From the NCBI RefSeq assembly GCF_015207285.1, contig NZ_JADEXD010000010.1:1-64000 (forward strand): DNA of 64,000 nt. The letters run 5' to 3'. This DNA is from Tychonema sp. LEGE 07203. GTDB lineage: Bacteria; Cyanobacteriota; Cyanobacteriia; Cyanobacteriales; Microcoleaceae. How positions within the stretch are numbered: the stretch's first letter is position 1; each line of letters starts with the position of its first letter. This document shows, in pieces, positions 61,106 through 64,000 of this stretch. A program made the position numbers and the translations under genes. The notes under the pieces are model-generated. The model ran no database searches. It was not told the origin of the DNA and saw only the letters and a list, made by a program, of their open reading frames with translations.

Positions 61106-61579
61106 ATGACCAGACAATTATTTCGCCAAAATCATGCGGACAATCAACCCTTCTACGGAAAATTATGGAGCAAATTAAAACAATTTCCCAGCGGTTTAGC
61201 TGAAGGCTCGGAAACAGCACCTCACGTCTCCGGGCCGGCAGCGGCAGCAGTAATTAGTGCGGCGATTGGTTGTTTTACCATGATGGTGACTCACCACTTG
61301 TCAGACACATCCAAAGCCACAGAAAAAATTGTTTGGAATCTCGGTACTTGGATTCCCGGAAGCAAGACTAATGATGAAATGTGGGGAAATATCGGCAGTT
61401 ACACGGGCAAAGAAACTATGTTGCTTGTGGGCTGGCTTGTCAGTTGGCCAATTCTCCATGCTTTATGGAAAAACAAGAACATTAAAAGCCGCACCATCTT
61501 TTTCTGGATGTTTGGTTTGTTGGTTGCTTCCACAGCTATGTGCTGGCATCCTCTATTTCCCTATTTGCCGTTAACTTAA
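61106..61579 (+). CDS. Three-helix membrane protein of the iron block, function unknown
   Basis: A 157-residue protein with a hydrophilic N-terminus and three membrane helices (starting near AAAAVISAAIGCFTMMV, LLVGWLVSWPILHAL and IFFWMFGLLVASTAMC). VTHHLSD contains a His pair at the membrane edge. The ends have Cys-Trp-His (MCWHPLFPYLP). Unnamed, but its place between the five-helix protein and the TonB-like protein suggests a joint membrane complex. Start ATG at 61106. Confidence 0.6.
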   Translation: MTRQLFRQNHADNQPFYGKLWSKLKQFPSGLAEGSETAPHVSGPAAAAVISAAIGCFTMMVTHHLSDTSKATEKIVWNLGTWIPGSKTNDEMWGNIGSYTGKETMLLVGWLVSWPILHALWKNKNIKSRTIFFWMFGLLVASTAMCWHPLFPYLPLT

Positions 61580-61594
61580 TTAATGTGAGGTTTG

Positions 61595-62323
61595 ATGATG
61601 ACAACAAAAAATAAGCCGCTCCCAGCTAGGGAAATGCACAAAATAGTCTGGGTTAGCGTCGGAGTTTTAACTCTTTTCTTTGTGACTTATCCTATCGCAA
61701 TGTGGCGTGTCAGCCAAAAAGAAAAGTTCCTCGGTTCCCACGTCAAGTCTTTCACTGTTGAGGGGCAAAAATCTGCTAGTGCTGTTGCTAATAAACCCGC
61801 CGAAACAACAGCAGCTAACATCAGCGCACCAATTGCTGCAGATAATTTAGCTGCTGGCTATCCGGCGGAAAAAATGGCCCAAAAACCTCTTGAATCTGTA
61901 CCTTTCACTAATAACTCCGCTCAAAGGCCTGTGACGAGCAACCCTGCAGATAAGACTGTCCGAGCTGCACCTGTATCAGCAGCTAAACAGGAAGTTGTGG
62001 CGGTGGATGGGACTAATCAGACTGCAGAAATTACCGATCGCGCTAAACTAGATGAATTAGCTCTCAAAGTGTACGATCGCATCGATCGAAGTTGGCAGAC
62101 TAGCCCTACCTTCACACAAAATCTAGTCTATCGCATCAGTGCAAGTCAAGAAGGGGCGATCGCCAATTTCGAGCCACTCAATCAACCAGCCAAGGATTAC
62201 ACCCAAGAAACTCCTTTGCCAAATCTGCTCAAATCTGCCGAAACTAGCAGCAGCAGTACAACACCCGTAGCTAAATTGACAGTAGTATTTGCACCCGCTG
62301 GAACCTTAGAAGTTAACCCCTAA
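61595..62323 (+). CDS. Membrane-anchored protein with TonB-like domain organisation
   Basis: A short cytoplasmic N-terminus, one helix (IVWVSVGVLTLFFVTYPIAM), an Ala/Pro/Lys-rich linker of ~110 residues, and a C-terminal compact region (KVYDRIDRSWQTSPTFTQNL, then YRISASQEGAIANFEPLN). This layout and the last domain resemble TonB and related energy transducers, but the match is not certain. The gene starts 15 bp after the preceding stop. A GAGG lies 4-7 bp before the two adjacent ATGs (61595 and 61598). Confidence 0.6.
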   Translation: MMTTKNKPLPAREMHKIVWVSVGVLTLFFVTYPIAMWRVSQKEKFLGSHVKSFTVEGQKSASAVANKPAETTAANISAPIAADNLAAGYPAEKMAQKPLESVPFTNNSAQRPVTSNPADKTVRAAPVSAAKQEVVAVDGTNQTAEITDRAKLDELALKVYDRIDRSWQTSPTFTQNLVYRISASQEGAIANFEPLNQPAKDYTQETPLPNLLKSAETSSSSTTPVAKLTVVFAPAGTLEVNP

Positions 62324-62440
62324 CTCGCATACAACATTTCTCCCGTAACCTGCACATTATGTACCTTACTTTTGCTTGTCAACTAAAATGTGATATCATA
62401 AACAGCACCCTGTAAAACATTCTACCTCTCAGACAAAAAA

Positions 62441-62875
62441 ATGAAAGAACTCGACGATAAAAAAACCCAAGAACTGCTATCCACCATCATGGAATGGGAA
62501 CTAGCAGGAGTAGTGCGCTACACCCACTATGCACTAATGGTTACAGGGCCAAACCGAATTCCCATCGTGCAGTTTTTTCAAACACAAGCAACCGAATCCC
62601 TACTCCACGCCCAACAAGCCGGAGAAATTCTCACAGGTTTAGACGGACATCCCAGCCAGAAAATTGCTCCCATTGAAGAAACCTACAAACACTCCGTCAA
62701 AGATTTGTTGGAAGAAAGTCTTAACCACGAGAAAAAAGCGATCAAAAAGTATAAAGCCTTACTTGAAGTCGTCACAGACTCCAGCGTTTATCTCGAAGAA
62801 TATGCCCGCACTATGATCGGACAAGAAGAATTGCACCAAGTAGAACTAAAAAAAATGCTGCGGGATTACAGTTGA
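62441..62875 (+). CDS. Bacterioferritin-like iron storage/oxidation protein
   Basis: A four-helix ferritin-like protein of 144 residues. The diiron ligands expected in bacterioferritins are visible in order: Glu in MEWELAGVVRY (residue ~18-20), Glu and His in ATESLLHAQQ (~52, 56), Glu in NHEKKAIKKY (~97) and Glu with His in IGQEELHQVEL (~129, 132). It would oxidise and store ferrous iron in the cytoplasm. It lies between the TonB-like gene and FTR1, which completes an iron-handling theme. Confidence 0.88.
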   Translation: MKELDDKKTQELLSTIMEWELAGVVRYTHYALMVTGPNRIPIVQFFQTQATESLLHAQQAGEILTGLDGHPSQKIAPIEETYKHSVKDLLEESLNHEKKAIKKYKALLEVVTDSSVYLEEYARTMIGQEELHQVELKKMLRDYS

Positions 62876-63352
62876 TTTTATTGAAGTCATTAGTCCAACG
62901 TCATTAGTCATTTGTTATTTGTTATTTGTTATTGGTAACAACTGGCAACTGACAACTAAGAGGGCCCGCCCGCACCATCCACCGCCCCTACCAACTGACA
63001 ACTGCTTTCCGTACAACGTCCAACGTCCAACGTCATCAGTGCTGTCGCCTCCGAGCTTTCCGTACAGCGCCATCAGGAAGAAGGAAGAATCGCAAATTCT
63101 ACCTTCTTCCTTGTTTCCAAATTCCCGATGCCCAATCCCTCCGCAACGCTAGAGCCCAATCCCTCCGCAACGCTAGAGCCCAATGCCCAATGCCCGATGC
63201 CCAATCCCTCCGCTTCGCTCCGCCCAATCCCTCCGCAACGCTAGAGCCCAATCCCTCCGCTTCGCTAGAGCCCAATCCCTCCGCTTCGCTCCGCCCAATT
63301 GCCCTGTTTGGCCAATGCCCGATGCCCGATGCCCAATTCCCAATTCCCATAA
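62876..63352. repeat. Dense heptamer and phrase repeats upstream of FTR1
   Basis: This 477-bp gap contains TTATTTG and ACTGGCA heptamers, a CCGTACAACGTCCAACGTCC phrase, and from 63121 many copies of CCCAATCCCTCCGC followed by AACGCTAGAG or TTCGCTCCG, mixed with ATGCCCA and ATGCCCG. These give artefact frames rich in GIGHW-like peptides on the minus strand. No real gene is seen. The array ends only ~5 bp before the FTR1 start codon. Confidence 0.85.
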
Positions 63353-64000
63353 ATGAACTTTACTGAAGCTATCCCAACTTTTGTAATTACCCTCCGCGAA
63401 GGTGTTGAAGCTGCTTTAATCGTCGGAATAGTCCTAGCTTGCTTAAAAAAAGCCGAGCAAAGCAATCTCAATTCCTGGGTTTATGCAGGTGTCGGAGCCG
63501 GCATTGCTGCTAGCGGTTTTGTCGGTGTATTGTTTAATGGATTGCTCGCCGCACTATCAACATCTAATCAGCCTTACGCACCGGCAATTAAACAGCTATT
63601 AGAAGGCGTGTTGGGAATTGTGGCGATCGCCATGCTAAGCTGGATGCTAATTTGGATGACTCAGCAAGCCCGCTTTCTCAAAGCAGAAGTGGAAGGAGCC
63701 GTTACAGCAGCTCTGACAGAAAATACTCAAGCTGGTTGGGGCGTGTTCGGCTTAATCTTTATCGCCGTACTTCGCGAAGGTTTTGAAACAGTTATATTTG
63801 TCAGCGCTCAATTTCAACAAGGTTTAAGTCCGGCTTTAGGTGCCTTAGGCGGTTTGATTGGCGCTGCGATATTTGGCGCGCTGCTGTTCAAATGGGGTAT
63901 CAAAATTGATATCCGCCAGTTTTTCAAGTTTATGGGGATTTTGTTGCTGTTAATTGTAGCAGGTTTGGCAGTATCTGCACTGAAACATTTTGACTCCTCT
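63353..64000 (+). CDS. FTR1-family iron permease, truncated by the window end
   Basis: A multi-helix membrane protein with two REGxE motifs, the hallmark of FTR1/EfeU permeases that import ferric iron: REGVE at residues 15-19 (helix 1) and REGFE near residue 141 (helix 4). The visible 216 residues include about six helices; the C-terminus lies beyond the window. It is preceded by a bacterioferritin-like gene and membrane proteins on the same strand. The ATG at 63353 gives MNFTEAIPTFVITL, the usual beginning. Confidence 0.92.
   Translation, partial: MNFTEAIPTFVITLREGVEAALIVGIVLACLKKAEQSNLNSWVYAGVGAGIAASGFVGVLFNGLLAALSTSNQPYAPAIKQLLEGVLGIVAIAMLSWMLIWMTQQARFLKAEVEGAVTAALTENTQAGWGVFGLIFIAVLREGFETVIFVSAQFQQGLSPALGALGGLIGAAIFGALLFKWGIKIDIRQFFKFMGILLLLIVAGLAVSALKHFDSS

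Noticed and set aside
63099-63350. Minus-strand open frame rich in GIGHW and RRDWA peptides
   Set aside because: It is the translation of tandem intergenic repeats, not a protein-like composition.
1-64000. tRNA, rRNA and other RNA genes
   Set aside because: No cloverleaf-like sequence with a proper TTCRA arm or rRNA segment was recognised by eye; a covariance search would be needed to exclude them fully.

Overview
The window reads as chromosomal DNA of a filamentous cyanobacterium, probably from the Microcoleus/Oscillatoria/Phormidium group. Evidence for this is the frequent HIP1-type octamer GCGATCGC inside genes, many short heptanucleotide arrays between genes, several Uma2 nucleases, a CAAD/CURT1-type thylakoid protein and dispersed 60-120 bp hairpin repeats. 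No rRNA, tRNA, complete IS element or CRISPR array could be recognised. The assignment to a group is inference from style, not from a marker gene.

Layout. 1-5.2 kb: smc and a PRC-barrel gene, then a repeat-rich gap. 5.7-16.1 kb: surface-glycan genes, namely an SGNH hydrolase, three large polytopic membrane proteins, a GtrB-like glycosyltransferase, rfbC and rfbD for dTDP-rhamnose, and a methyltransferase. 16.2-23.8 kb: an accessory block with two Uma2 nucleases, a vapBC module between two copies of a hairpin repeat, a class 3 lipase, two small unknown proteins, a TPR protein and a coiled-coil protein that both carry Gly/Ala-rich membrane-type segments, and a divergent gene with a vMAP-N/effector-associated-like helical domain. 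23.9-40.7 kb: a second glycan and secretion block, with a CDP-paratose-epimerase-like SDR, GT2, a membrane protein paralogous to the one at 12-13.8 kb, an HlyD/ABC/PpiC type I export set, a 1281-residue triple glycosyltransferase, and a methyltransferase-glycosyltransferase fusion.

40.7-52 kb: mixed genes, including Uma2, MOSC, an ABM monooxygenase, a BglII-like restriction-modification pair, a lipoprotein, aroA, a CAAD protein, a D-2-hydroxyacid dehydrogenase and a Kv-type channel. 52.2-55.7 kb: one very large sensor kinase-receiver-adenylate cyclase. 56.1-59.5 kb: Uma2 and a cbiMQO Ni/Co importer. 60.1-64 kb: a putative iron block, with three unassigned membrane proteins, a bacterioferritin-like protein and an FTR1 permease cut by the window edge.

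The most notable points are these. The restriction endonuclease homologous to BglII can only be full length if translation starts at an ATT codon behind a near-perfect ribosome binding site. The lipase/TPR/glycine-rich/vMAP-N neighbourhood has no described function that I know and carries a 3'-end gene remnant. The glycosyltransferase at 33.8-37.7 kb joins GT4, GT2 and OGT-like modules. vapBC is bracketed by direct repeat copies, one of which supplies the VapC C-terminus. A Fur/PerR-box-like palindrome lies between the Ni/Co and iron blocks.
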